Shown here one piece after another: positions 36,560 to 47,624 of a stretch of 64,000 nt of DNA. The notes beneath the pieces are model-generated. The model saw only the letters and a program-made list of their open reading frames with translations. It made no database searches and was not told where the DNA came from. Position 1 is the first letter of the stretch, and each line of letters begins with the position of its first letter. The translations under genes were made by a program, and so were the position numbers. Source of the DNA: Castor canadensis (taxonomy: Eukaryota; Chordata; Mammalia; Rodentia; Castoridae); assembly GCF_047511655.1 (NCBI RefSeq), contig NC_133398.1, forward strand, positions 51,031,638 to 51,095,637, in the 5' to 3' direction.

Positions 36560-36560
36560 G

Positions 36561-36600
<40 letters not shown>

Positions 36601-36602
36601 TC
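36560..36602. repeat. (TTTC)n microsatellite
   Basis: About ten tttc units, probably grown from the tail of the adjacent antisense SINE. Confidence 0.97.
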
Positions 36603-36735
36603 AATTTTTCTTTTTGTAGTTATTTTTTGGAGAGGGTCTTCTGTTTTTTCCCAGGGTCAGCCTCAGACCACAGTCCTCCTACCTATGGCCTCCCTAATAG
36701 GTGGGATTACAGGTGTCAGTCACTGTGCCTGGCTT
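36603..36735 (-). repeat. SINE (7SL-like), antisense
   Basis: 'cctcagaccacagtcctcct', 'ggtgggattacaggtgtcag' and 'tcactgtgcctggc' are the complement of a 7SL/B1-like SINE head. Confidence 0.8.
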
Positions 36736-37106
36736 TACTTAATAAGTTTATACTAATGGAGATTTATCTCTTTTTACTATGACAACACTACAATGGATAT
36801 TTATAGATGTTGTACATGTACACATGGCACGCACACACATACACACAAACTTCTGAAGGGACAGACATAGTAAATTCATAGCTACTATATTGCAAGTTAA
36901 AGTGACAATTTCATTGCTTAAAATTTAAAATTTTGAAATAAATTGCCAGTTTCCATATGGTCTTTCCTGATAAACTAGTATGGTCTTTCTTACATCACAG
37001 CAGCCTCAGGGGCAGTCAGACCACTCACCTGGTGGCAGAAAACTTCAGGTGCAAGGAATCCAGCTAATGAAGTCGAAATTATATCATTTCTGACCCAGGT
37101 TCAAAA

Positions 37107-37205
37107 ATCTGTAGGACTGGAGGAGTGGTTCAAGCGGTAAAAATGCCTGGTTAGCAAGCATGAGGCCCTGAGTTCAAACCCCAGTGCTGCAATCAATAAA
37201 TAAAA
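37107..37205 (+). repeat. ID-type SINE
   Basis: 'ggagtggttcaagcggtaaa', 'agcaagcatgaggccctgag' and 'ttcaaaccccagtgctgc', with an A-rich tail. The tRNA-like B box is well preserved. Confidence 0.9.
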
Positions 37206-37209
37206 TCAT

Positions 37210-38850
37210 GTAGCGTTGGCCTTTCCACAATAATCTTCCCTGACTCAAAAGGAAGAAACATAGATCCCACCTCTTGATGGGTAGAGTCAAAATCACATCA
37301 TAAATTTTCACTCAGAATGGGAGGCACTTTCAGCTATCTTTGAAAAAATAATCATTCCCATACTCCAAAAAGTTTGAATAGATTTGTAATTTTGCTGAGG
37401 GCTTCCTGGAGTACCCACTTCCCTGTGCCCTTTGCAAGTCTGAATAATGAAAAATGGTTGCCTCACTACTCATTTGATTTAAGTTTCTAATAACATTGAG
37501 CAGATTTTTATATCTTTATTGGTAAATTAGATTTCTTTTCCTGGTATCTGGCCATCTATAAACTTTTTTTTGGTTTATTATTAATTTTACGAGATTTTTG
37601 GAGATGAAGAAAATTATCCCTTTCATCGTGTATTACAAATGTGTTTTTGGTTTGCTCTTTCCTATTGACTTTATGGGATTTTTTGCCATACTGGAATTAA
37701 TCAATAATTATGAATATTTTTCTATTCTACTTTTGGGTTTTATGTCTTGATGAGAAAGATCACCCTAATTCCAATATTGTTTTTAATATTTCCTAATTTT
37801 TCCCAGATTTTGGTCATTTCACTTTATATCTCCCCTATCTCCCCTTAGTCAATATAAAATAATTTTTATGCACTGGTGGATTCTAGCTGCTAATATTTTT
37901 CCCAGATTCAAGTTTTTTTCCATTGCCACATTTCTTCCAAAGTACCCATTTCTTGTGATTGTATCTAATACAGTTAAATTTTGTTTTTTATTTGATTTCT
38001 GATTATTTCCTACAAATATTACTTCATTTCTGATGTTTTCTAATTTTGATTTACATTTTTTATATAATTTATTACTATTTTTAATTCCTTTGGTGATAAT
38101 ATGTTACAATTTTGATCTATGTTGTATACATTATTCCTAGAATATGTTCATTATTTATATAGATATTATTCTACTCAATCTCTTCTTTTCTAATAATTTT
38201 GTATTAGATCCCATCTCAGTACTCTCCTTTGCTCAATTTTATAGGAGTTTATGTCCTGAACTTTTAGAAGTGGCCAGGGTGGCTTTTCTAACTTCACAGA
38301 GCTCCCTCTTCTGTTGCTTTTATGAAGTGTTTCAAGAGCATGGCAGTTTGCTTTTTGAATAGTCTACCTCCACCCATAATGGTCTGGTGTTCTGTCTCCT
38401 TGTCTCTTTGTATTTATACTGCTCAACTTTGACTCCACTTACAGCGATTTATCCTCATGTAGGATCCTATTCCAGAAAAAGAGCTGTGGCTGCTTTATTT
38501 GAAGATTTCTTATACCATACACTATTCCAAGGTCTCTCAGAAGTTTTGAAGCCCCCTCAGAAGAACCTACTATTGCAATGAGAAAAACCCTGTTTAAGGT
38601 CAGCTGCCATTCTATAATTGGGTTTTCAGTTAATACCTCTTGGCTAGTTTAGGGGTCTTTAGTTATCTGGTTCCTTGATTTCTTTTGTTTTCTCCAAGGT
38701 CTTTTCTTTCCTCCTTTTAGCAATTAGTGAAACTTTACAAAGCATTACAAATCCTCACAGTATGTATAACTTTTCTCCTAATATATACAAGTATATATGA
38801 GCTTAAATAAAAATAGTATTAGAAACTGGTAAAATGTAAAAAGAAAAAAA
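37210..38850. other. AT-rich non-coding DNA upstream of IFNB1, probable old antisense L1 pieces
   Basis: About 37490-37760 ('tctttcctattgactttatg', 'ttttttgccatactgg') looks like very old antisense L1. The 38144-38581 open frames have no recognisable domain. No second interferon copy is seen in this stretch. Confidence 0.45.
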
Positions 38851-38926
38851 TGACATAGGAAAACTGAAAGGGAGAACTGAAAGTGGGAAATTCCTCTGAA
38901 ACAGAGAGGACCATCCCATATAAATA
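38851..38926 (+). promoter_or_regulatory. IFNB1: IFNB1 virus-inducible enhancer (enhanceosome) and TATA box
   Basis: The elements lie in the known order. PRDIV (TGACATAG, ATF2/c-Jun site) is at 38851-38858, PRDIII (GAAAACTGAAAGG) at 38859-38871, PRDI (GAGAACTGAAAG) at 38872-38883, both bound by IRF3/IRF7, and PRDII (GGGAAATTCC, NF-kB) at 38885-38894. TATAAATA is at 38919-38926. By comparison with known IFNB promoters the start of transcription should be near 38950, giving a 5' UTR of about 70 bases. The sites are contiguous with no spacer change, so virus-dependent cooperative activation is expected. The PRDI core reads AACTGAAAG, where I recall AAGTGAAAG in human. Confidence 0.95.
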
Positions 38927-39020
38927 GCCAATACCCATGAAGGAAGGACATTTTCACTGCAGATTTTGGGAGCCTTTGCCCCATCCCACAGGTGTAGACA
39001 ACACTGTTCCGGTTTTCATC

Positions 39021-39584
39021 ATGACCAACAGGTGTGTCTTCCATGTTGCTCTCCTGTTGTGCTTCTCCACTACAGCTCTTTCTAGAAGCTACCGGTTGCT
39101 TCGACTCCAACAAAACAGGAGCAGTATGGCATGCCAGAAGCTCCTGACACACTTAAATGGAAGGCCTGAAAGTTGCATCCGGGACAGGATGGACTTCGAG
39201 GTCCCGGAAGAGATTAAGCTACCACAGCAGCTCCAGAAAGAGGACGCTGCCTTTATCATCTATGAGATGCTACACAATGTCCTTGAAATTTTCACAAGAG
39301 ATCTCTCTAACACGGGATGGGATGAAGCCATCATCAGGAGCCTCTTTGTTCAAGTCCACCAGCAGATGGATCGTTTGCGGACAACTCTGGCTGGACAACT
39401 GGAGGAGGTAAACTTAACCTGGGGAAATGTCATGACCACTCTGCAACTGAAGAGCTATTATTGGAGGATCATCAGATACCTGAAGGACAAGGAATACAGC
39501 AGCTGTGCCTGGACAGTAGTCTGTGTGGAAATACTCAGGAACTTTTCCTTCATCAACAGACTTACAGATTTCTTCCAGAAATGA
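39021..39584 (+). CDS. IFNB1: Interferon beta (type I interferon, secreted cytokine)
   Basis: A single exon encodes 187 residues, the usual IFN-beta length. I chose the ATG at 39021, not the in-frame ATG at 38937, because the latter lies before the expected transcription start and the shorter form has the normal signal peptide. Residues 1-21 (MTNRCVFHVALLLCFSTTALS) form that peptide, leaving a 166-residue mature protein. Family motifs are clear: 'ACQKLL', 'CIRDRMDFEVPEEI', 'LQKEDAAFIIYEML', 'KEYSSCAWTVV' and 'VEILRNFSFINRLT'. Mature Cys31 and Cys141 should form the conserved disulphide; Cys17 is the usual free cysteine and Cys147 is extra. Sequons are at mature Asn11, Asn110 and Asn153; the site human IFN-beta uses at Asn80 is Asp here. 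The protein is known to bind IFNAR1/IFNAR2 and trigger the JAK-STAT antiviral response. The frame is intact and likely functional. Confidence 0.98.
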   Translation: MTNRCVFHVALLLCFSTTALSRSYRLLRLQQNRSSMACQKLLTHLNGRPESCIRDRMDFEVPEEIKLPQQLQKEDAAFIIYEMLHNVLEIFTRDLSNTGWDEAIIRSLFVQVHQQMDRLRTTLAGQLEEVNLTWGNVMTTLQLKSYYWRIIRYLKDKEYSSCAWTVVCVEILRNFSFINRLTDFFQK

Positions 39585-39790
39585 AGATCTCCCAGCCTAG
39601 GCTTCTGGGACAGGACAAGATTTCAGACATTCTTCAACCAGCAGAGACTCATTAAGGGACTGGCAGTGATTATACTGTATTGAAGACAGTAGAAGACTTT
39701 AAAATGTTTGATTAATTTATGAATTAAGTTATTTTTATTCTTTATTTAACTTTTTATCTCATAAAATGAATTATTTATGATACAAAAGTC
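39585..39790 (+). promoter_or_regulatory. IFNB1: IFNB1 3' UTR with AU-rich instability elements
   Basis: ATTTA pentamers lie at 39715-39719, 39744-39748 and 39773-39777 within a strongly AT-rich stretch, as in other IFN-beta mRNAs, where such elements cause rapid decay. I see no perfect AATAAA close to the gene. ATAAAA at 39761-39766 is the best candidate for the poly(A) signal, so the transcript end is uncertain. Confidence 0.75.
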
Positions 39791-41560
39791 AGTATGATAG
39801 TTTTAATTCAATATGATAGTTTTAATTGCTGAGCACTTATTGGGTGTTTTTTGCAAAATGTGCATGCAAAATAATATAGTTTCTGACCCCTGCCATTAAG
39901 AATTTAAAATCCAAGTAAGGGACATGTAATACACAAGGTAAGAGGTAATAAGGGGATATGAAACTTCTAGGGAAATGAATGTGGTATGAGCTGCTATGGG
40001 ATTGAAGAGAAAAGTCAAGAAGTGGATCTGGGACTAGAACCTGCTTCTACTCTGGGCTCCACACTCTCTAAGTGTAAAGTTAGAATTTTGCTGTTCATCA
40101 GGGTAACCGAAGGGATATGTCAGCTATTATAGTCACCCTAACCCTTCCTTGTTATGTGAGGGAAGCTCTCTCCTGACAGGATTGAAAAATATTTGTGTGC
40201 TCACCTGAGCCTAAGGATACAAGGTCCCAAGCACTTCCATGAAACTTATTAAGTTCTTTTTTCTTGCTCTTCTTGGGACAACCAAGATGTATGAGTTTCT
40301 TAGGGGAGCTCAGGGCACCCTCCTGTTTTCTAGGGAAAGGCACCAGAGAGAAAACTTCCTTGATATCATAGTCATTTTGCTAGTTTTGGCCCAGATTTCT
40401 CAAAAAATTATGCTCCTGGACCTCCAGCTTGCTCATACAAAATTCTGGGAATATCCTGTTTGGGTTTCCTTCTGCTCTGCATTTCTAAAACTATTCAAAG
40501 CCAAACCAAGATAGGTGCAGTAGATTAAGTCCAGTTGCAAGCCAAGCAAAAAGCCAAAAAGCATGGGAGAAAGGGAAACAAAGGGGCAAAAGAGGTACCA
40601 ATTCTTCCCAGTGCTTACAGAGGGACAATCAAATTTTCCAGGGAGCTCCTTAGGCATCGGGCAAGCATATGCCAAAGGTTACATTTTTGTTCATGCACTG
40701 ACCACCTGGGGATGTGAGCTGTCATGGCCCTTACTGTCATTTGCAGCTGCCATTTACGGAGAGATGCTAATGAAATGGGCACTGTGATGAGCACCTATGT
40801 ACATAATTGGATTTGATTCTCTTTAAATGCACTCTTTGGGTAAGCATAATTACATTACTCCATCATATTGAACAGGAAACTAAGTCTCAAAGATTGCATA
40901 GCTAGTGAGTGGAGGTTTAAAGAAGAAGGACAAAGGGAAGAATCATAAAAGTCTTTATTTATAATCTAGGCATTGCCTCCAAGAACAGTACAAACATCTG
41001 AGTTCCTCTTAAAAGAATGAGTCTTTAGGAGAAGAAATCTGTCAGAATGTCCAGAGATGTTACTGTTGTGCAACAATGTGTTGGGGCTTCCCCTTCTGAC
41101 TCAAGGCAGGTAACACACCAGTTGTACAACAAAATGCCATACTAGTAGGCCTGTGGCCATCCATCCAAACTTCTGTAAACTCTCTCTAAAACCATGTTCC
41201 CTCTTCCTCCAACATCCTACTTCAGCTCTACTGCAGCAGGGCTCCCCATGCCTGAAAGTCAAAGACAGAATCACCATGTAGCGATGTAGTCTAGACAGGG
41301 TCTATAGCAGCCAAGAGGGTGCTGAAGAACTCTCAGAAACAGGCCCTGACTGCTCATTGCCTTCTCTGGACCATATGGCTAAACTGACCAGTTTCTGGGA
41401 GGCCTGCTTTGCTAGTGTGCAGGGATCAGAAGAACAGGAGATAGATTTCTGCACAGTTTTAAATGCTGTGACACAGCCCAGCATTTTGGCACATCCAGAG
41501 CACCAAAAGTGTGTCCATCACAAGTAGAGGATAAGTAACAATTAAAATTAATTCCAGTAA
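39791..41560. other. Non-coding DNA with MIR relics
   Basis: A probable antisense MIR lies at 40780-40925 ('aacaggaaactaagtctcaa', 'attgcatagctagtgagtgg'). A weaker one is near 40015-40080. No further gene is recognised. The 40239-40514 frame has no known domain. Confidence 0.45.
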
Positions 41561-41569
41561 GAATGATGG

Positions 41570-41770
41570 AATTATGGGGTATATCTGTATTGTCAGCTAC
41601 TTGGAGGAGGATGCAGGAGTTTGAGGCCAGCCCAAGCAAAATTAGCAAGACCTTATCTCAAAAATAAAGTAAAAACAAAGGGCCTGGGGGCACAGCTCGA
41701 GTTATAGAGTACTTGCCTAGCATGTACAAGGCTCTGGGTTAAATCCTCAATACTGGGGGGAAAAAAAAAG
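41570..41770 (+). repeat. Composite SINE
   Basis: The head runs through 'gcaggagtttgaggccagcc', followed by the tRNA-like tail ('gcacagctcgagttatagag'...'tgcctagcatgtacaaggct') and an A run. Confidence 0.85.
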
Positions 41771-41978
41771 GAAAGAAAGGACACTAGCCCAAAGGTGACA
41801 TTTGCATATGCCAAACAGGTAACTATACATGAGTGCTAAAGAAAAATGGTAATATTGTTTTAGTTGACACCAGAATATCTCACAAGGTTAACATTCAGTT
41901 TAGAAAAAATAAGGAAAGTCATGATGTAGAAAGTAAGATCTTAGGTTATGAGGATGGCAACACAAAACAGTAAAATAG

Positions 41979-42352
41979 GTGTGTGATTCAGTTTGTGTGT
42001 CCTTCAAAATTTCATTTTGGATCATTAATTCCTCAGCCCAACAGTGCTGGGAGGTGGGGTCTACTGGGAGGTGTTTGGGTCACAGGTGCAGAGCCTCATG
42101 AATGGATTAATGCCTTTCTTAAAGAAATAAATAGGTTAGCTATTGTGGAAGTTCAGCCCCATTTTCTCACATGTACATGCTCTGTTTTCCTGCTTTCCAC
42201 CATGAATTAAAGTGCCATGATGCCTTTACCAGAAGACATACCTGCGCAATCTGAATCTTCCCAATCTCCAGAATAATGAGCCACCATAAAACTCTTTTAT
42301 TTATAAATCACCCAATCTCAGCTATTCTATTATAACAGAACATAGACTGACT
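41979..42352 (+). mobile_element. Solo MaLR-type LTR (THE1/MST/MLT1-like)
   Basis: The start 'tgtgtgattcagtttgtgtg', middle 'gtgctgggaggtggggtcta', 'tcaccatgaatt'-like block and ending 'ataaatcacccaatctcagc...agactgact' match the mammalian MaLR LTR layout. Direct repeats 'aaaatag' at 41972-41978 and 42353-42359 flank it. No internal retroviral genes are present, so it is a solo LTR left by recombination. Confidence 0.8.
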
Positions 42353-42359
42353 AAAATAG

Positions 42360-42985
42360 CATATTTTTTGTATGTTGACTTACTCTAAGGACAAAAGGTA
42401 TAGAAAGAGCTATGATACTCCATGGAGGACTTTTCAGAACTGGAGGTCTCATATGTAACTTGCAATTGTGTGCACTGATGTGATAAAACTCACTATGCCA
42501 TCTTCTCTAAACCTTCAGCAAAGATGGCTGTCTATTAAAAAATCTGTATGCATGTAGACTTTCTGAATATAAATCATGGAAGGCATCCAGATCCATGTTT
42601 CAAGCAGTATGGAGGAAGCATGGGAAGGCCAGTCTTTTATAATTAACCAACTTAGTGGGGACAGAAGACAGCACTGAAAATACAGCCACCTTCCTCCTTC
42701 TCACCTCATGCCATGGGGCTCCAAGGAAATCATGGATAAGACACTCCTTCTATAGACCTGGATCGGGAGGTAAAGCTGCCTTATCTAACTCTTAAGTAAT
42801 ACGAAGGCCCTAGCAAACAAATTGGTTACCTATAAATATATGAATAGTGCCTAAACACACAGACATGCAGATGCAGGGAAATACCAGCACACATTTTTAT
42901 GACTTGGGGGGTTTTGCAGTTAACAAAGTTAATGTTTAGATAATTTTAGATAGCATTAAACACTTGCAGGTAGTCAGATTACATC
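42360..42985. other. Unassigned non-coding DNA
   Basis: I recognise no gene or repeat. Confidence 0.5.
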
Positions 42986-42989
42986 TGAT

Positions 42990-43225
42990 CAGAGACTTAT
43001 TCATAAAATACTCCTAAGAAAATGAAAATGTATGCCACAAACTAGGAAAAAATTGCAACTCTCATATCTGATAAAACTCTTGTATCCATAATATATTTAT
43101 AAAACAGTCTGAAAACTCAGTAATTAGAAAACAACCCAATAAAATGTATAATATATTTGAGTGCACTCTTCATCAAAGAAGACACATGAACAACAAATAC
43201 CTATATGGAGATGAGAAAGCCTTTC
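42990..43225 (+). mobile_element. Ancient L1 ORF2 fragment
   Basis: 'atatctgataaaactcttgt' and 'catcaaagaagacacatgaa' followed by 'caacaaatacctatatgg' are the ORF2 C-terminal text of old L1, without a surviving frame. Confidence 0.65.
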
Positions 43226-43609
43226 TTGGGTTTTTTTTTTCTTAGCCTAATAATGAAATTGGAATGGTTTTAATTATATGGAGCCCATTCCACCATAGTG
43301 ACATGCCGTAGTCACTGCCCTTTGTTAGGAAAGCCCACCAGGCTTTGATGCATGTGTATTTGTGATGCATGGGAGGTCTGCCCAGCACAGATGATAGGGC
43401 CCTAGACACTATAGACTTGTTTTGGCTCTCTGGTTGTATAACACACACAGAGAGTAGGTCATGGGTACATGGCACCCAGAACCAGATCTTGCTAATCATA
43501 GATGTTTTTTCTAAATGTGTTGCAATGATGCTTGTTGAGCTTTAAAAAACTGAACTGTACTAGTCAATCCTTCTGTTCTCCATGTTACCTATAAATATAT
43601 TGTTGCATT

Positions 43610-43945
43610 TTTTTATTTTCTGGTACTAGGGTTTGAATTCAAGGCTTTGCACTTGATAGGCAGGTACTCTAACCACTTGAGCCGTACCTTCAACTGTTTT
43701 TGCTCTGGTTGTTTTGGAAATAGGGTCTTGCTTTTTACCTAGGTCGGCTTGATGACAATCCTCCCACCTATTGCTGAGATGATAGGCACACATCAACACA
43801 CCTAACTTTTTTCTGTTGAGATGAGAGTCTCACAAACTTTTTTTTTTTTTTTGCCCCGGCCAGCCTTGACCTGTAATCCTTCCAAATCTCAGCCTCCCAA
43901 GCAGCTAGGATTATGGATGCGAGTCACCAGGGCCCAGCATAATTA
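43610..43945 (-). repeat. Composite SINE, antisense, full length
   Basis: It starts with the complement of the tRNA-like tail ('gggtttgaattcaaggcttt', 'aggcaggtactctaaccact', 'tgagcc'). It then runs through the second unit and the 7SL-like head ('aatctcagcctcccaagcag'). Confidence 0.88.
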
Positions 43946-44229
43946 TTTCTTTTAAATATCAGTTTAATTACCTGAAATCCCCCAGAATAGTTAAAAACAA
44001 ATTTCAATATTGGATTAGAAGCGTATCATACACTCCTAATTTAGTTGGATGAAGTTAATTACTTAACTCATTAATTGATTTGATAGAGAGTACTCCAACA
44101 ACTTGTTCATATTAAATAGTTATCACCAAATCAGCAAATTCTGCTTCAACTGACTTTCTGTTTGAAATTCTGCTTTGTTTTACAATTCCTTGTGTACAGT
44201 ACTCTTATAAAACTCAAAATATATTGTTA

Positions 44230-45240
44230 AAATTATACTCTCCTACAATTAGCTTAGGAATTTTTTATAAAATGGAGCCCACCTCAAGAGTTTCTTAAGA
44301 AAATGAAAAGATATGTAACACGCTAAGAGAATGTACATGCAAGTCATATATCTGATAAAGGAATTGAACCAACCTATAAGGAACTCTCAGATCTCAATGG
44401 TAACAAAGCAAATAACTCAATAAAAGGCAGAATATTTGAACAAACATTTCACCAAAGACCATATATGGGTGGCAAATAGGACAGGAGAAAATACCAACAT
44501 CGTTAGACACTAGAATGATGCAAATTAAGCCACAAGGAGACACCACTAATTATTAGAATGCTAAAGTTAAAAAGAGTCATTGCATCTAGCATTGGCAAGG
44601 GGATGATGCAACTGGAGCTCTCACACACTGCTGCTGGAAATTTTTTAAATGGTACTACTTCAGAAAACTATTCTTGAGTTTCTTAAAAAGGTAAACATAT
44701 TCCTAACATATGAGTCAACAAGCCCACTCCTAGGAGAAAAGAAAGCAAGTGTCTATATACAAACTTGTATATGAGTGATCTAGGAGTTTTATTTGCAGTA
44801 ATCTGAAACTGGAAATAATTCAAATTTCTATCACAAGTGAATGATTAAAGAAATTGTAATATATCCATGCAATGCAATACCATTCACCAGTAATGACAAG
44901 TGATCACCAATGCACACAACCACATGAATGAATCTATAAATGATTACACTGAATATAAGAAAACAGTTCAAAAAGGAGGAATTCTATATTGTCCCATTTA
45001 TACATAATTTTTCTAGAAAGGAAGACTAATCTACAGTGACAGAAAATAGATTAGAAGTTACGTGGAGATGAAGGCAGTAGTATCAAGGAAGAAGATAGAG
45101 TGAGAAATTACAAAGTGACTCAACCAGAGTCCTGAGGGGACTGGGACATGTTCACCTACTTGATTGTGGTGATGGTTTCAGGAATGTGTGTGTTTGTCAA
45201 GACTTACCAAGTGTTCAACTAACTGTGTGCAGTTTGTTAT
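44230..45240 (+). mobile_element. Ancient L1 ORF2 C-terminus and 3' UTR
   Basis: 'tcatatatctgataaaggaa', 'tgatgcaaattaagccacaa', 'agtgaatgattaaagaaatt' and 'gattgtggtgatggtttcag' follow the order of an old L1 ORF2 end and 3' UTR. The frame is destroyed. Confidence 0.75.
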
Positions 45241-45241
45241 G

Positions 45242-45480
45242 TCTATTATACCAGACTCAAATTCCATCATGCATACACATGCCATATTTTGTTTACACAT
45301 TCATCTGTCAATGGACACTTAGGCTGCTTCCATCTTTTGGCTCAGGTGAATAGTGCTACTATGGACATAAGCATACAAATATCTATTCAAGTGTCAGCTT
45401 TCACTTCTTTGGGGCATATACTCTGACATGAAATTGCCAGGTCATATATTTCTTCATAGTGCAAACATTTGCAATAATGC
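45242..45480 (-). mobile_element. Antisense L1 fragment
   Basis: 'tcatctgtcaatggacactt', 'aggctgcttccatcttttgg' and 'gtgaatagtgctactatgga' are typical antisense L1 ORF2 C-terminal text. It lies tail to tail with the sense fragment before it. Confidence 0.75.
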
Positions 45481-45589
45481 AAATGCAACAATAGCAGCTA
45501 TAGTTCTTAAGGACATACTATCTACAATGGAGCCTGCTGAAGGTCAGACAGGTGGACCATCCTATTAATTCAAGAATCCAATGAGGAGG

Positions 45590-45668
45590 CTAGTAGAGTG
45601 GCTCAAGTGGTAGAGCACCATCTAGCAAGCATGAGGCCCTGAGTTCAAACCCCAGTGCCACAAAAATA
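45590..45668 (+). repeat. ID-type SINE
   Basis: 'gagtggctcaagtggtagag', 'agcaagcatgaggccctgag', 'ttcaaaccccagtgcc'. This is one of the best preserved tRNA-like modules in the window. Confidence 0.92.
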
Positions 45669-45684
45669 GAATCATATGAGGAAA

Positions 45685-45830
45685 GTATCATTACTTCCTT
45701 TTTATATATTAAAAAAAAAAACTAGGGTTCAGTAAGGATAAGTAGCTTGTCTTAGTCCCAGTTGGTAAAAACACAGAGACATAATTGTAACTAGAGTCTA
45801 CACTACTACCAACCCATGTGTTATTTTTAT
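45685..45830 (-). repeat. MIR, antisense
   Basis: 'tagggttcagtaaggataag', 'tagcttgtcttagtcccagt' and 'gtaactagagtctacactac' fit the complement of the MIR core with heavy divergence. Confidence 0.5.
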
Positions 45831-46514
45831 CCAACTACACAGCACTAGTACAGTCATTGACAGATGGAGCGAGAAAGGTGGATCACCCAATGGCTCACGC
45901 TGCAGCATAACAGCTCTTGGCTTTGTGCCATCGCCTGCACGAATGTCCAGGGGCCTTTGAGAATCTTTTGCAGAAGGATCTGCTGTTCTCACTCAAGCAG
46001 TTGGTCTCTTTTCCACCCTTTTGCAGAAGGGATCTCATTCTCTCCTTATCTCTAAGAAGGATGGCCAGAAATTCCCATCTCCTCTCTGGCCAGACTCTAC
46101 AGAGTATCTTCTCTAATGCTTTTGGAGGCAGCTGTCTGGATCATGAGTCATCATTTTCCCTGGCAGGGCTGCAGTTCCTTCTCTCAACCACTACAGTTTT
46201 ATCCTGTGCTAGCACAAGAGCTTGCGTGCAGTTTCCCTTTCAAGTTTGACACAGGCTGCTTTCGTTATCTCATAGGAATGTTTAAAAATGAAAACAGGCT
46301 ACATTGTTCAATCGAAACACACAACAAATTTCTCTTTCCCTCCACTTTCTAATTTCTTGGTTCATTTTCCTTTTTTTATGAAAATCCAAAGGTAAGACAA
46401 TTTTCAAAGCAGAATATGACCTCGTAATCCAGAAATGTATGAATTGGAAAACTATGAATTAAAAAGTACATTTTTTTAATTGGTTATCCTCTACTAGCAA
46501 AAGCACACAGTAAG

Positions 46515-46715
46515 GAGTAGTACAAACTTGAGAACCAGTGTGGGTTCTGCCTCTTTCCAACTGTATGATCTTGAACAAGTTCCACAGTTGACAATACTCG
46601 TACCCCATACTCTTCAGGATTGCTGTGAGAAGGAAATGCAATAACTGGATGAATGAGCTGGTTTAGCCTAGAGCCTTGCTTATAGAAGATGCCCAATGTT
46701 TAACTTAATTAGAAG
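46515..46715 (+). repeat. MIR
   Basis: 'gagaaccagtgtgggttctg', 'actgtatgatcttgaacaag' and 'gattgctgtgagaaggaaat' match the MIR consensus order. Confidence 0.65.
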
Positions 46716-46719
46716 TGAA

Positions 46720-47620
46720 TAAAAATTATAGAAATTTCTTAACACAAAATTAGATGAGCTAATACAAAAACCAATCAAGTTCTGAGTAACTAGGTAATTG
46801 GTGAATATGGCTATCACAATGGGATCTAAATAAATGTCATTTTTACCAGTCATATTGCTAGATATTAAGAAGGTATACTCAGCATCTAAGATTCCAAATA
46901 TAAATAAGGCATTTCTAAAATTCTAATTTCTGCAAGTAGTCACTAGAAGGATATTTAAGAAGCAAGGCCAATTATATCACAAATCTTTGAGATGTCAAAA
47001 AAGAAAAAAAAAAAAAAAGATGGGTTTAACATGGGCTCACTCTATGGGAAAGGATGATCCGGGAAGAAAATCAGTCCTTTCTGATGCATGATGTGTCTGG
47101 ATTGTGTTCAGCTTTTTCCATGTTACACTGAACATTTGTTGTTGCCCACCTGGCATCAAGACCAACACCACCTGTTATAGGAGTCACACAATGTCCAACT
47201 CTGAGAATGGGCATCTGACCTAGGCTAGGCACCTCAGGAGACTGGCATCTCATGACCAAAGCAACTGGTCAGGAGTAGACACATGTCCCCAGAAGCAATC
47301 ATAAGTGACAGGCCAAACTCTTGCTGGGATGCTGGGGTTGTGGGGTGGTAAAGAAGATACTAGAGAGTATCTGTCTAGGTCAAGCCTCCAGCCGGGACTG
47401 CTACACCCAGCTTGCAGCCTGTACTCAGTACGCCTCTAGGTGGTGCTCTTCTATGGTGGACCTGCGGTGTGCCACACAGGATGAAATGCTTTAAGAAAAG
47501 CATTTCATAAAGTCAACTCAAAAGACAGCAGAGGGAAAGATAGACATTCTTGAAAAATGTTTTAGCTATGCCTCGAAGCCAGTAAATCTCTAACATGTTT
47601 AAGTTATATGAGTCTGAAAA
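46720..47620. other. Unassigned non-coding DNA
   Basis: No gene is recognised. A poly(A) run is at about 47003-47019. Confidence 0.5.
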
Positions 47621-47624
47621 TAAA

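Larger units (their letters stand above)
36060..36900 (-). mobile_element. Ancient antisense L1 fragments with a (TTTC)n tract and a SINE
   Basis: 'aatggctccatagtattcca' (36512-36531) and 'gacaacactacaatggatat' (36781) are typical antisense L1 3'-region text. Between them sits (TTTC)n followed by an antisense SINE. Confidence 0.55.

Noticed and set aside
38937-39020. In-frame ATG upstream that would give interferon beta 28 extra residues
   Set aside because: It lies 11-18 bases after the TATA box, before the expected transcription start, and would mask the normal signal peptide.
38778-39152. 124-codon minus-strand frame overlapping IFNB1
   Set aside because: It is the shadow of the IFNB1 promoter and 5' coding region.
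45590-45668. Possible tRNA gene from the A-box and B-box-like motifs
   Set aside because: No cloverleaf can be closed, and the same unit recurs many times with A-rich tails, so it is a SINE.
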